Positions 1 to 14,500 of a DNA stretch of 64,000 bases are shown here, piece by piece. Position 1 is the stretch's first letter. Each line of letters begins with the position of its first letter. Made by a program: the position numbers and the translations under genes. The notes beneath the pieces were generated by a model. That model was not told the origin of the DNA. It ran no database searches and was given only the letters and a program-made list of their open reading frames with translations. Source of the stretch: Desmodus rotundus (lineage: Eukaryota > Chordata > Mammalia > Chiroptera > Phyllostomidae). The stretch covers positions 74,050,097 through 74,114,096 of the forward strand of contig NC_071392.1 in assembly GCF_022682495.2 (NCBI RefSeq), in the 5' to 3' direction.

Positions 1-1139
1 ATGAGTTGAATTCTATAGAAAAACTCTTTAATTGAGCAAATAGCAGCAAAGATGAATATTATTTGTAGCCAGAGCTAGGTCTTTTTATATTATAAAGTTT
101 CTGATGGTTCCTTTGACTCCCTACAACAATAACAAACAGTGCTATAAATATTTGTTTATATAGCTTATGTGCAAAAAAAATCTTCCAGCACAAATTTCCT
201 AGGTCTCTTCTCAAGAATCTCAAGCCTAAGACTCTGAGATGACAGAGCTCAAGAATCAAACTTAAGCCAAAAAGGAAGAATGAAGACCAGAAAGGAATAG
301 GAAGAATGAAGAATTTTAATCACTTCTTACTTGTTCATTCTACCTTAATAAACTGGTCCCAGTTTAACCTCTAACTTCTAAGTCCACCATAATCTGTTCA
401 GCTATTATGATAAAATATTCCTAATGTCTCTAGGCCCTTCTAATGTAAACCAGGCCTGACAAAGGGCTGTTTTTCTCTCAATGACACACATAGTATTTTT
501 GACAGTCCCTGAACTCTCAATTCCTCTACCTAAATTTCTGCTCTGTGGCCCTAGAGTTATGACAGAGAAGATATGTGGAAATAGGTGAGTGAAGTAAGGA
601 TATTCCAGCAACTGGGCTACCCTCCACAAAAATTAGGCTATTTCTCTTTCTTCCACACAGTATTTAACAAGTGAAGCAGAGAAGAAAAGTCCAACATACA
701 GATGAAAGGTTGTAAGCAAACAGCTACCCCAAGCTTCTTAGGACTCATCTTTTGGTTATAAACACTTAAGTCTGTATATCTTTGGAATATGTCTTGTGTG
801 TAGGAATGCATAAAAGATAACACCTTGCAAAAGTCAAACATACAGGTTTAATAATGTGCAACTAAAGAAGATGGTTTATAAATGAAATACCACCTACACA
901 TTTAGTTCCCTAAATATATTACACTATTAATCATTAAAGTTAGACCTATAAGTACAAATTTTCCATATGTGGAAAAGTAAATCTTTTTAAATTAAAGAGA
1001 AATTATAACTCTAATTCTTAAAAATAAAACTATCAAGATATAATTCAAGTGTAGCTGCTCATAGTCAATGAATATATTTAAATTTGATAATAAAACATTT
1101 AAGTTTCAACCAATGCACCTTTGTTGAAGCACATTTAGC
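1..1139. other. AT-rich sequence, no gene seen
   Basis: This may be distal ZNF800 3' UTR or downstream flank. The open frames here are short, start at arbitrary ATGs and resemble no protein I know. No repeat family was recognised. Confidence 0.5.
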
Positions 1140-1159
1140 TGAAATAACTCCAAGTCTGG

Positions 1160-1165
1160 TTTATT
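1160..1165 (-). terminator. Candidate distal poly(A) signal of ZNF800
   Basis: The minus strand reads GATGGAAATAAACCAGAC. A GU-rich stretch (GTGC...GGTGCATTGGTTG) lies 40-60 nt downstream, as expected for a cleavage-stimulating element. Usage is inferred only. Confidence 0.4.
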
Positions 1166-3339
1166 TCCATCACATATAGTACATTTTTCCAACAAGAGCA
1201 TGTACATTCAATATAGAACATTTCCAGCAACAGTTACAGTCTTTCTAGTTTCCTTTCACAGTATATTTTAGTGCAAAGCACTGGGAAGGGTAAATGTTTT
1301 TCTAGCTATAGAAATATTTTATTATGACCTTGTGGATCTTCAACATTTTAAAACTGTATACAAAAAGTATATAGATGGACAGGGTCCCTCCTAAGTACAG
1401 GTGTGAACCTCTATAAAAACATGGTATATTCTCTGCTGTACCTTTTAAAATTATAATTTGACAAAAATTACTAAAAAATAAAATATTCCCTAAAAAGTAC
1501 AAAATATTGATACATAAAACCTGTCCAAAATTTCATAAAGATAGATGTATTTTTTTCCTAAAATCTTGATTATAAAAATGAACAAGGAATCATTATTTTC
1601 CAAATTTTACAGTAGGAATCAAATATTATCTAAAGTGGTCATTTAAGATTTTACTTGGGAGAAAAAAAATCAGGGTTTACACCCCATCTGCCTTTTTTTT
1701 TTTAGCAATATTTAAAGAAATAACTAATATAAGTGGTTGTGCATGGATTGTCTGCATCCATAAAGTATCAGTAAGCTACTTACTACCTTCATATTAACAT
1801 TAGTAAATGTGTGGTCTTTAAAAAAAACAGACTGACAAATTAACTTGCTTCTACCATTAAAGTGCTTTGTATAAAACTTTTTTAAAAATTGGGAATGTTA
1901 AATTTTCACAAAAACCTCAGATGTTTACAAATGAAAAATGTAATGATCCATGGATGAAAATGAACTAGAACTTTCCTGTAGTATATATTTTAGAATGAAA
2001 TTTTCAAATATTTAAGTGCTGGAGAACAAGTTAGAAGTAAATGAATGTAAAAATAATGACAAACATTTAGTAGGCTAAATATGTATAATGTGTTGATACT
2101 AATTTGTCTTTGGTCCTAACATACACTCACTAGGAAATCATGTACCTGTACAATCCAGATGAAAATTCTGCCAAATAAAGTGGAACACAACTAAAATCAC
2201 TAAGATATAAAGTCTTTGTCAATTAAAAATCACCAGTGGTGATATTTTCTTCAGGTTGTTCATCACTTCAATCAACAAATTGTTTGGAAAACAAAATTTG
2301 CAACATTTTTGTAGCAACTGTAGACCAAATGCACAAGGTCAAACGTGGTTAACTGATGGACTGTGATGACAATATGTAATGTCACAGCTACTTCAAAAGT
2401 GCTGGAAAAGGCAGTGCCTTTGAAACAAGTGGTTTGATGATAATCACTTTAGTGAGAAAACAGCAGTTACAGTCAAATATTTATAAAAACTTTTTTCCTC
2501 AAAATACCATTTGAAGACGTTTAGTGGTTCTAACACCAATTTAAAGTCTTTCCACAAAAATGAACTCCAAACCTTTTCGTACATCACTTGAAGTTATCTG
2601 AGGAGAAATGGGAATAAATGAACACTTTTGAGTTTACCAATAAAAGCTTGTTTTTAAAACTATACAATAAATGACTTCTAAAGAATGGTTTCATCTCAAG
2701 TTTTCCACAAAAATATTTCTTTTAAAAATGTGTGATAATCAAACCACAACATTTAACCTACTCAGCAAACTACTGCTTTAGAAGTTAAATCCAAAACTAA
2801 TTTAATACTAATTAAATATATTAATTGCCTTAACATAGGGACACAGGTACTGAAGGTAAACTTTAAAAATATAGAGACCTGAAAAAGCAAGTATACGGAG
2901 TCTACTCCTTATTTTATATTGCATTTTTAAAATCTACATTTGTTCCAAAACCTTCTAAAAAAGTAGTATTTTTTTTTCTTTCTTCCCAATAGGGATTTTA
3001 CTTTTCTTGCAACGCAACAACCACACACACAAAAAAAAGGAAAAAAGAAAAAACAAGAAAATCCCTATTTAATAATATTAACTATGTTGAAATGATCACC
3101 AAAAAGTTTATTTAAGCAAAAAAGGGAAATTTAAGAGGATTTGGGACCTAAGTAATCATTTTTCTTTCACAGATGAAACTTAAAAATGGTACATACTCCC
3201 AAGGAGGAAGAAAAAGAAATTCCAAACTTTTATCAAGTTTCCCCCTTTATCTAGAAGCACTATGTTAAATGTAAATAAAATAAATACTAATCATCCTAAA
3301 TTCAATTTGGGGATTTTTTTTTTTTTCTGAGTGCAGCAC

Positions 3340-3345
3340 TTTATT
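3340..3345 (-). terminator. Proximal poly(A) signal of ZNF800
   Basis: The minus strand reads AGCTAAATAAAGTGCTGCAC here. Cleavage would be expected around 3,315-3,330, giving a 3' UTR of about 0.5 kb. The sequence just downstream on the minus strand is A-rich, so internal priming of cDNA could mimic usage at this site. Confidence 0.55.
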
Positions 3346-3829
3346 TAGCTGTCACAGATTAACTTACAATAATTACAATGCCTCAAAAGACTTTTTTCCT
3401 ATAATTATCACCTTCACAAATTCATTCTAATATATTTAACTTTCCTACAATGCATTAATTAGTAGACTAAGTCACTGAATCAAATTAAACCTGTGCAAAG
3501 TTAGTTAAACAGAAGACATCTAATTGTAAACATAAGCCAATGTAAATGTGTATTTTACAACAGAGAGGAAAGCACTGACCCTGTGCCATCTACCTATTAA
3601 CTATATTGCATTGTCCTATGGAAGATAAGTTCTGAAGTTAACTTTTGTTCCCAAGCCACTGGAATAAAGGTCACTGAAGAGGAAATGCAATACTCGCATT
3701 ACTCTTGCAGCTCCCACTGCCATGAGATATATGGAAGCAAAGGTGTTAAAATGGAACCAGCTATAAATTATGGTCATATGATTTTTTTAGTTCGATGGGG
3801 GGAAAAAGCAAAACTCTGTTAACTGTTCC

Positions 3830-5526
3830 TCACCAGACAAGAGCCTTAGATCTTGTACTTCGGCCTTTGGTTTTGTTTCCTTCAGGTGAATTGGAAGCAT
3901 TTGCCTTATGAGTTTTCTTATGATGTTCAAGATAAGTCTTTTTGGCAAATGCCTTTCCACATTTATTGCATCTGTGAAGAGAAAAGTTTTTTGTGACTTT
4001 TACTTCAATACCAACGTCAGCTACTTCATACTTTTTACTGGGAGAGTTAGAAGTGCCATCATGTTTTGAATCGCTATGTTTTGCTTCGTCCCTCGAAGGG
4101 CCTCTTTTTGCCACTTTATTTAGAACAAAATCAATGGGCTTTTTTATAGCTCTGATCTCCAAACTGGCTGTTATTTTCCCAAGATAGCGGGATGACTTTT
4201 TATGAACCACAGTTATATGTCGTATCACATCACGCTTTCGACGAGTTTCGTAAGTGCAAAGAGGACACTTGTAGAATTTAACATAAATGTTATTCCCATC
4301 TGTGTGCAATTCAATGTGTTTAGTCAAGTTCTGTTTGGAAGTAAACTGACGTTTACAAAGTTTACAGTAAAGTTGCTTAAAGTCAAAGCCAGCTGAAAGT
4401 TTTGGTTTCCTGGTTTTTTGCTGGCCACCTGCAGCAGACGGACTGGTTGATTTAGGGCTTTCAGAGTCTTGTTTAACTTTATTTTTCTGTGCTGCCGGTG
4501 TGTTCTTTTTTTCATTTGAATGATTTGTTCCCTTTAATTCATTCTGTGGAGAATGGGTAATGGAAGGGGGTGAAGATTCTACAGAATCTGCTGGTTCAAC
4601 TTTAACTTTTATTTCTGAACTGTTGGCAGTATTATTAGGGCCTTTCTCTCTTTTAGAGTTTGTTGCAGAAAGAGTTATCTTGTGGACAATTTGCATATGT
4701 CTTTTAAGCATTATTTGTGAACTATATTTCCTCTTGCAAAGGAGGCATTTGCATGCAGTTAAATTGTATTCAGCCTTTGAAGACGACTTTTGTTTTCGAG
4801 TCTTAAAAGATTTTTTAGGAGAAACAGAATCCAGAAACAAAGGTTGCCCAGGCTTTGTTGCTATATCAGGAGTAATTGAATCCCTCCTTAGTCCTCTATG
4901 AACTTCATCAAAATGCCTCCTTACATTCGCTTTTGTAGCAAATGATTTACAACATACTGGACAACTCCTACTTAATGGAACCAGAACATTCTTACTGCGT
5001 CCCTTAGAGGACTGGTTTGGATTTTTTCGTGTTTCAATGTACTTTTTTAGTTCTTCCATCTTTTTCTTGTGTACTTTTCGAATGTGACGACGAACACCTC
5101 GTCTGGAATTAAATTCTTTTCTACAAAGACAACATATCAACTGGTGACCAAAATCAGAATTATCAGAAGTTTCTACGTCAGCTTGTGATTCCTGAGGTTG
5201 TTCATCAGATGTAGGTGCAACTTCATCTGCAACGATCTCAACAGGAGGGGGCTCCACAGTTTCCATCTCTGTAACTGTAACTGGTACTGTTTTAGAGTTT
5301 TCAGTGCTAGTTTCCTGTATTTGAACTTCAGCTTGTTCAGGAATACTGCTTGACTCTGCGACTTCAGTAGGATTATCAGTCCTTGAAATATACTGAAACA
5401 CTGCATTCTGATTAGTTTCTATGGGTTCTAGCTTAATAATATATTCTCGCTTGTCCACACTTGGATATATGGCTTCTAGGAGATCATTTATGGCTTGGCT
5501 TTGTTTATCATTTACATCAGGAAGGT
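3830..5526 (-). CDS. ZNF800: ZNF800 last coding exon (residues 101-665)
   Basis: The acceptor CCCCTAACAG (AG at 5528-5527) leads into (A)AC-CTT-CCT, completing N101 and reading LPDVND. One uninterrupted frame runs to TGA at 3832-3830. It carries all six classical C2H2 fingers; ligand pairs are near C232/C235, C289/C292, C361/C364, C488/C491, C521/C524 and C620/C623, with their His partners 13 and 17-18 residues after the second Cys. An acidic segment rich in E, T and P (about residues 145-225) precedes the first finger. The C-terminus is basic and Ser-rich. The open frame extends upstream into the intron as far as 5548, but that part is not coding. Confidence 0.98.
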
Positions 5527-8500
5527 CTGTTAGGGGAAAAAACAACATTTTAACATGAAATAATTAGCTCTTCTAATTTTTAATGTGTTACAAATGTCTA
5601 TCTTAAAATTTATTATATTTCTGGTTCATGTTTATTTTTATAATAGCATTATCTTTTTTCCATATTTTATGAAAATAAAAACTAGTATTAAACTAAAATT
5701 TGCTTTACTTTAAAACCTCAACATAGTACATAAATGTTAAGGGCTAGAAGCAACTGTAGAGTCACTCCACTTCTAAGTGCACTTACTATAAAATATGTAA
5801 GCACATGGGTGTCATAACAATAAAATACTATTTCATATTTTTAGTCTAAAATTTTAGGCAACCAAAGGCAAACCAAAGTCTTCATAACCCAAGACGGATA
5901 GAACATCATGAAGAATTTTACTATATACAAAAATAATTTTTTAAAGAACACATAACAGCATTACTATTAAATAACCTTATCTATAATAAACTTCCTACTC
6001 TAATTATATGAGGACATACTTATGGAAATAAAAAAGAAACTTTATAGGAAAACATAAACAGGAATGACATGATATATACAAGTATTTGCTAAACTCAGTC
6101 CCTTTACATGTTTCCTTAACATGACACAATTCTATTAAAACAAATGATTAAAAACTAGAGAATTATTCCAAATAAAAGAGCTAGTTTTATGTATTTGTAC
6201 AATAATTACACCTTCTGTAGGCAACTAAATACTCCTATTTTAACACAGTTGTCTAATACTGGTTATGTTTCCACATACAACTCTAAATTCTAGCTATTAC
6301 TTATTAAATACAGCATCAAATTTTCTATTTAGAAATAAAGAAATGATTTACTACAGCTCTTCTCATCTACTTCCTTTTTAAAATGGATAAAGTTTCTATA
6401 AGAATAACACTTTCACAAAAGTACTTCTCGAATGAGTATTGCCATGAAGAGAGCACATTAATCCAACAAATCCATTTATCTATTTCCCTCTATAAGTCAA
6501 CTTCATACTAAAAAATAACAAACAACTACCAGAAAGTTAACTTATTTTCTAATGGTACTTTAATTAAAAAGTTAGATTTAAAACTAATCTTTATTGCCCT
6601 GGCCAGGTGGCTCAATTGGTTAGAACATCATCCCATTCACCAGAAGGGTGCAGGTTCAATTCCCAGTTAGGGAACGTACCTAGGTTGTGGGTTCGATACC
6701 CAATTGGAACACATATGGGAGGCAACCAATTGATCTTTCTCACATTGGTGTTTCTATCTCTCTCTCTCTTTCTCTCTCTCTCCCTCCCCCACCCCCTAAA
6801 AATCGATGGAAATATCCTCAGGTAAGGATTAAAAAAAAAAAAAAAAACTAATCCTTATGGACTGCCTCTTTATTATATCTCAATGATTTTTTTTTAAAGC
6901 ATAGTAGACCTAACAGCAGTATCCAAACAAATATGAAATATGAAATTTTCATTTCATGTATGTCCTATGCCTTAAATCATCTTCATGCTAATACTTGAAG
7001 TTTGCATTTCATTCCCATCCCAAAAAGGTTAAGTTGAAAAAATGCACAAAATCCACAATGCAAAATAGTATCAAACTGTTAAAATAAATTCTATATTTTA
7101 TAAGTCCACAAAGAGTTAAATCTCAAAAAAAAAGTTATTTTTTATTAAAATATTTTAAGGAATTTACATTAGTTCTTTAAGGAAAGAAAATAACATCATT
7201 ATATATACTGCAACTTAATCATACACAGGCAATACACTTAATTCAACAAACAAATCATTTCACAAAGATTTTATTAGCCTACTATTTGCCTTCATCACAT
7301 AAAGCTATTTCAGATCTCAAGTTAACCCACAGTACAATCTAATTTCTGACAAAATGACTAATCTAAGTAAATTTCACTGAAAACAAAACTGAACTTCAAA
7401 TCAAGACCCAGAAAACACTAGAAAGATTAACAAATATTTAATGCTCTCCACCAGTCCCAAGAAATCAACTCATTTACTCAAGAGGAATCTAAGTAAATAA
7501 TCAGTCATATCTGGTAACAATCTGTTAAAGTAAAAAGGAAATATACCAATAGCGCCCCCTTCAAAAATCAGTATTTTAACTTACAAAAATCCTGAATATA
7601 AAGTATATAACCCATATGAATATTCAAAAACAATATTCAATATATTAATACAAATAAATACTCATAAATCTGACCTTATATACCTTGAGGAAAATCCAAG
7701 TAAAAAACACAGGTATGAAAGTACGTATCTAAAAAACTGAATATAGCCCTGACCGGTGTGGCTCAGCGGACTGGGCTTTCAACCTACAAACCAAATGGTC
7801 ACTGTCTGGTTCAAATCACGGTTAGGGCACATGCCTGGGTGCGGGACACGTCCACAGTTGTGGGCATGCAAGAGGCAACTTATCACTGTTTCTCTTGTAC
7901 ATCGATGTTTCTCTCCCTCTCTTTCTCCCTCCCTTCCCCTCCCTCTAAACATAAATAAAATCTTTTAAAAACATAAAAAAATAAATTGAATATAACACTG
8001 AGTCTCAAGTATTTAATTTTATTCTCTATCATTATCTATAACTAGATATCCATAATTTAACACAAACATATAGTTGTAATATAAGAATACTTAATCATAA
8101 AATGCATAACTGAATACTTGGATTAAAACTTACTGTCATCCATCTGGAGACTTGGTGGGCAGTAAAATTTTTTGTGGGTAATTAAATTTGGTAATCCTCT
8201 GAAGAGACTTCGGCATAATTTACATTCAAAAATAGTGTCCACGTCTTTTAATAAAATATGTTTAAGTTGTTTAGTTCCTGAGAGAAAAAACAAAAGAAAA
8301 CTTAGCACAAAAAGTAACCTTAATATGTACTTTTAAACTGAACCATTGTTGAAAATCCAAAAGTGCAGTTTTACTCTTTAAAAACAAAACATATAGGCAT
8401 TTCCAATCACTACCACAGTGCATTATTCACAACTAAGTTATAGACTACGTTCTAAGCAAAAATCCTTCTATCATTTGGATATTAGGAAGCTAAAATTGGT

Positions 8501-11500
8501 GTTTTTTTCCTAATTCAGCAGCCAATCAAGTCTTGGGATATCCCAACAGTGGTCTCAACATGTTTGATCATCACAAAGACCTGGGAATAAAGATGTATGT
8601 GATCCACCTCTAGAGATTCTGATTCTATAAATCTGGAGTGGAACTGAAAAATTAAATGTCTCCATCCCCTCCCACTCCCTGCCAAAGTTTTTGCCTGGTT
8701 CTTCCAGCTTGCTTCTGCATTAGGAAGTGAACAGAGAGTTTCATAACACATTTTCCCCTGATTCCTTAAAGAAGGTCAAAACTATGTCACAAGATTGTGA
8801 CTTTTATTTTTAAATTTAGATCAAATCACTTCAGGTTCTGGGCCAACATTGGATTATGGCCATTTAGTGTGACAGTGAATCTTGTTCATAATTTTGAATT
8901 TTGCTTAGGCCTCTTGATACTACTATAAGTTTACTCAAAACCTTTCTTCCTCAAAAACTTACCTCAATTGAAATTAATTAAATATTGACATAATTACTAG
9001 TTTAAAGCCTGTCTTCTCCACTAGACTATAAACTCCAAAGCAGCCAAGACCAAGTCTGTCTTATTTATAACTGTAAGTGTTCAATTCTAATAGTGCTCAA
9101 TAAATTTCTGTTGAAGAAATTCCAGTGATCTAGGGAATCTAAGCACTGTGACAAAAGATCCAAGGCAGAGAGAAAAATAAATGGCAACAAGCATCTGATC
9201 TTTAAAGTAAGAACACCCACCAGGGATAAAACACAAACGGAAGGTCTTTTGTCACTACTTCCTACAGGTTTTTGCCACAGGTAATTGACAAAATTGAAAT
9301 GCAATGATTGACTAATTAATGAGTTTTCTCAAATAAAAGAACATGGTAATATTGACTTAAATTAAAACAACTGTCCTGAAAAAAACCCTTTAAGACTACC
9401 TAGGTGTAAAGTGTTCTATCATTCAACAGCATTTGACTATTTAAGCTCTGGAACTACTGAAGAGTAAACACAATTTTACTAATATAATTAATATTGAAGG
9501 ATGCATAAAAGTTAAATATTTCTGATTCAATATTTAATAATCTGCTTACATTTAATTTCTGTATTAATCATCACTTTGTAATTTAATCTCATTCTGAAAA
9601 TAGACCAACCTTGAAAATTCTACTGCAAAAAGATTGATTAGCAAGTTATCAGAACTTTACTATGTCTTGAGAGATTCCAATTCTGATAGTTCTGTGACCT
9701 TAAAGAACTGTATAATCTTTGCACTTTGATATATCCATCTAATAAAATGAACCAAACGTATTCAGAAAACATAAATTTAAAAAGATTCCGAAGATAGCTT
9801 GGTATTAATTATTCTTTATTAAAAAAGTATATTCACATATAAACTATATACATACAGACAGACATATATATGTGTGCAGTCCATTTCACATTAAAAATAT
9901 GTATATTGTCAATAAATTGCTTCTGTATTTAGAGTTCAGAGTTAAACTCTTAAGTGATTGACAAACTATGAGAGGTAGATTAATGAAAAAAATATTTAGA
10001 TAAACCTCTCTAACTGATCTAAAGAGTTCTGAAGAAGTATAGCCGAGTGGAAGTATAGCAGTAGGAAGAAAATAGCAAATTTTTGCACACTTTAATTCTA
10101 AATTAAACCTGCAAGACCTATGCTAAAGATTCAACTCTGCCTTTAAAAAGTCAATTAAGGACTAAAGACAGACAAGGAAATAACACCTGAACTAGGTTAG
10201 TTTAAGAACTCAACTGAAGAGTTACATAAGCAGTAGTACAGCATGAGGTTATACATTTTTTTTAAGTTACTTGTAAAAATATAAAACTGCATCCCTAAAT
10301 CAAGACACATAATTTTGTCTACCAGGTTCTCCCAATCAACCATTTAAAAAAAGCAATATCAATTTCTTATATATTCCTAGTTAGAGTTATATTCAGTAGA
10401 GTTCCCAATAAGCATCCAAAATTAGAAAGTATTTGGCTCTAAACTTGACTAATCAACTTGACTCCCCTATCTCCACCCCACCTACACACACACACACACA
10501 CATACACACACAATAAAAACAGTTGTGTTGATCCAAGCGTACCACAGATCATCAGGTCCTGTGGTATGCTTGAATCCATACCAAGCATATGGTCTTTCAG
10601 GTCCACAGATTCACCAAATTCTCTATCACACTTTTCAGACTTTCACCTATGTTTTTTTCTCTCTTCTTGAAACATTCTCCCATTTCCCTTGTCTGGCTCA
10701 CCCGCAGTAATTCTTCAGATCTCAGGTTATAGGTCACATTTTCCAGGGAGCCTCTCTGACCCCTCCTGTTTTTTTGTTAAAAATTCTTCACCTATATTCC
10801 TATAGCACCCTATATACATTTATACTATATTATCCCACTATCTTGTAATCAATTACTTTTCTGTATTCCCATTAATCTGGAATTTCTAAAAGGATGTATA
10901 AGATATCCTTAATGCTCACCATTACATTCCCAGCGCTGAGGACCATGGCTGATTAATATTTTTTAAAATGATATATTAAAGAGCTTTCTCTATATGTTAA
11001 AAAAAAACCCTTCTCTATAAAAATAAGATTTTTCTAGCCTATGTAGTGTTCATGGTCAAATCAAAAAAGAGACCTTGAAGATTTTCTAATTCTAACTCCA
11101 CATTTTACCAATGGGAAAAATACTTGTATTTTTTAATTCCATGAATACAGACAATAAAAGTTTTTCCCAAAGTTAGTTTCAGTAGCCATTTAAGGTGGGG
11201 TTTTTTTTATAACTTTATTCTAATCAGCTGCCATTTCCTAGTTGCTTTGTTAACAATTAGACACAGTCAACCAACTGTGCCTCTGTCAATAGTTAAAACC
11301 TCCTGTCACCTGACACAATAGACGTGGTCATCTTGACAGCAACATAAAGTTCCTCCACAACCCTTGATTCAGGGAAAGAGAAAGCAAGGCTGCCTTGCTC
11401 CTAATTATTCCTTTTCCTCTCTCTTTCTTACCTTAAATTATCTTAGCAGTCACTCCTTACACAGATCATCAATTAGTATTTTTCAAAAAACCAGCCCTCC

Positions 11501-14500
11501 AAGGTTTCTGATACCTAGGAATTAACTAGTGGATATTTCAGATTCTTACAAAATAGAGGTGTGTAATAAAAATTAGATAAATTTCATCAAGGGTTTATCT
11601 TGCACTATTCCTTAATGCCAAATACATTGTATATACTGACAAACATATTTAAAGTATTTTTTTCAAAAGAAAAAATTTTACGTTAGGTTGGATAGCAGTC
11701 ATTTACATGACATAATATTAATTTAGGCTCTTCAGTGATAGATAAAGATAAGCTTCCATTTTTTTTTCTTAATATACTGATTTGTTGGTCAATGACCATT
11801 TTAAGTTCTGGCAGTAACCATTTAAAATGTATACTGCTTGCTTTAACTGTTGACTCACACATGAGCTGTGTCTTCACAATATCATCCCAATGTTGCAAGC
11901 AAATCTATAACTCCTGTGAAATTTCCTGGGTTCTAAGACAAGTATGAAAGTAATTTCTAACTAATCATCCCTTAACATAAGTACTTAAAAATAAAAAGTA
12001 GGAAAACTTAAGAAAATTAAAATTGTTATCTTAAAACCACCACGTAAAGGGGTTGATGAAAACACACACACACACATACACCAGGCTAATCATGGAACAG
12101 TGCCACATACTACAATAAATTTATAAGTAAAATAAAATTATTTTAGTGGCTACTCCATAAATTTTTTAGTTTGGTTTAACAAGTATTTATTGAACACCTA
12201 TTAAATACCAGGTACTCTTATTCACTGGAGACATGAAGTATACGATCTGTGCCCTTGAGAAATTCCCAGATGAATAAAAATGGCCGCTCTTCTAAGAATA
12301 CCACCCCAAATAACATGCTTTGAAGATGAATTAAAACACTGATAAATCAAACAAGTAAATCTACATTTTTCTAATTTATCAAAAAATGTCTGGTCTTTAA
12401 AATATCTAGATTTTGCCTTGGTTGGTGTGGCTCAGTTGGTTGGAGCGTCATCCCACACATCAAAAGAGTGTGGGCTCAATTCCTGGTCAGCGCACATACC
12501 TAGGTTGCAGGTTCCTAGTCAAGGAACCTACAAGAGGCAACCAACTGATGTTTCTCTGTCACAGCGATGTTTCTCTTTCTCTCTTTCTCTCTTTCTCTCT
12601 CTTCCTCTCTCTCACTCTCACTCTCCCCCCCGCTTTCCTAAAAGCAATGAAAAATAAATATCTAAATTTTAAATTTCCTAGAATTGCTACATAACCGCCA
12701 AAAAAAAAAGGCACTCCCTTACGTATCTCTGATAAATCATTAATTCCATCCTAAATCTTTATTACAGAGTCAGAACTGAGGCATCAGGACCCAGTTACAG
12801 CTCATACTAACTGACATTAATGTTGCTTTAAGCAGTAAAAACAAACAAAAACAAAAAACTTCTAAGAAGTTAAATGACCAAACCTAAATTTAGGAAAATG
12901 ATGACAGCAGCAAACATCACACAAAACTAATTCTCATTTTCACAACAATTTATTCCTCCTTAAAATTCAAAAAAGATGTTCCTTGCACATAGTTGTGTAT
13001 TCTATAGGCAGAATATTTTTTCTATATTATGTATTATCTCTTTTTACTAATTATATATTTCAAGAATTCAAAAAAAGTCAACTTCATATTAAAGACCAAT
13101 TTTAAATACCAGACAAAATGATTATCCTCTTTTCCCTCCATTTTTCTGTTTCTCTAACCTTAGGACAATCCATAGCTCCTTCGCCTCTACCAAGACTAAG
13201 AAAGGATATTAAGCTCAATTAAATCCATTTTAATAACATCTCATGAAAGCTTACTTTTTGTTATTTAAAATTTTGTTTCCGTTTAAAGATCAGGAAGGGA
13301 GGAAGCTAAAACAAAAGTGTTAATAAAAAGGAGGGAAATTTGAAGATAGCGAGTCACAGAAGTGATCCTAGAAGAACTAACACAGGCTAGCGCAAGTCTC
13401 CAGCAAAAGGAAGGTACAGTACAGGCAGTACCAGAAGTCAAGAAGTCAGAGCAAACGACATGTCTCAAGTCACCCAACCATCAGGAATTTCAGAGTAGAA
13501 CCTGTAGGTCAGGGCAGAACAGGCAGTTTTCTTTAAAAAAAAAGAGAGAGAGAGACATCTACAAACATGTCAAATAACAGTGGACTATACTGTTAATAAA
13601 GCAAAAATGCCTAACAGTATGCAGACTCTTCCACCATTTGTATTAGGAAGAAAATGAGGGAAGTATGCTTGTATATATATGTAAGGGTTAGTGGTTGCCT
13701 GAGGGAGAAAAAGAGACTTATTTTTGTACATCTATTTGAATTTATTTTTTTTAACCCACAACCAAAAACACCTCAAATACCACTTATTCCAAAAAAGATA
13801 AATCTATTCAAATTAATTTATAAGTCAAGCAGACAAAAATAAAGAGGTATCAAAGGTAAAGAAGAATTTGTAATTTAAAGCCAGAAAAACAGGCCAAAGC
13901 AAAAGCTGAAATGTGAGGCAAAGAGAATGGGTCAAAACTGGTCATGCAGTCAGGATAGCACACCCGGAGTTGGTGGACTTAAAAAGTGAGTCAATTCCCT
14001 CTTCAGCCTTTCATGAATTTCCAGCCTGGGTAGGAATTAATACCAGGTCACAGACACCCCAGTATAGGCAGGAGAAGGTGAGTCACTTAAACAGAAATGA
14101 CACTGTGGCTGAAGACAATTATCTGACCTGGAAGATAAGGTAGATACCCTAACATGACTACTGCCCAACGTGACTTAGCCTCTGAAGGGTTAACAAGAGC
14201 AAAAGCATGGACTTCTACCTTTAAATATCTGTCAGATATATAATAACATCAGCAGGATAGTTCTTTAAATGCAATGTGTGTGACCCAGCTGTACTGAAAA
14301 AAAGCCTAGACAGAGGTGAGTTATTGAAGGCAGGCTTGGGAGTAGAGTGGGACTGGGAGGAACCTGCAGAATGGGAAAAGATCTCAGTCCCTCCAAACCT
14401 CCATCTTAATCCTCCCAAGACTGCAGTCAGCCACAGCTTGAACACCTTAGAGCTACCGAAGTGCTACCTTGGTAGACTTTAGATTATCCAAATTTGTAAG

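Larger units (their letters stand above)
1140..3829 (-). other. ZNF800: ZNF800 3' untranslated region (extent estimated)
   Basis: This AT-rich sequence lies directly downstream of the stop codon. It holds no recognisable SINE, LINE or LTR, although such copies recur every 1-2 kb elsewhere in the window. Poly(A) signals on the minus strand at 3345-3340 and 1165-1160, with another AATAAA at 1323-1318, suggest a short form of about 0.5 kb and a long form of about 2.7 kb. The distal boundary is an inference, and the UTR could extend to or past position 1. Confidence 0.6.
5527..8133 (-). other. ZNF800: ZNF800 intron between coding exons 3 and 4
   Basis: The donor is GTAAGT at 8133 and the acceptor CAG ends at 5527. 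The intron is 2.6 kb and AT-rich, and holds two Ves SINEs at 6,595 and 7,746. Nothing else was recognised. Confidence 0.9.

Noticed and set aside
5527..5548. Using the ATG at 5,548 as the ZNF800 start
   Set aside because: A clear acceptor CCCCTAACAG lies inside this extension, and three upstream exons join in frame to give the expected full-length protein.
7756..7830. tRNA-like boxes suggesting tRNA genes
   Set aside because: The A- and B-box-like motifs belong to Ves SINE heads. No cloverleaf with a proper anticodon arm is present and every copy continues into a SINE body.
10484..10512. Repeated units considered as a CRISPR-like array
   Set aside because: A simple dinucleotide microsatellite in a mammalian intron, with no spacers.
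12413..12694. Open frames over Ves SINEs (also at 6,607, 7,756, 17,625, 19,802 and 45,189)
   Set aside because: These start in the tRNA-like SINE head and run into the CT tract. The same pseudo-peptide recurs at each copy, so it is repeat sequence and not a gene.
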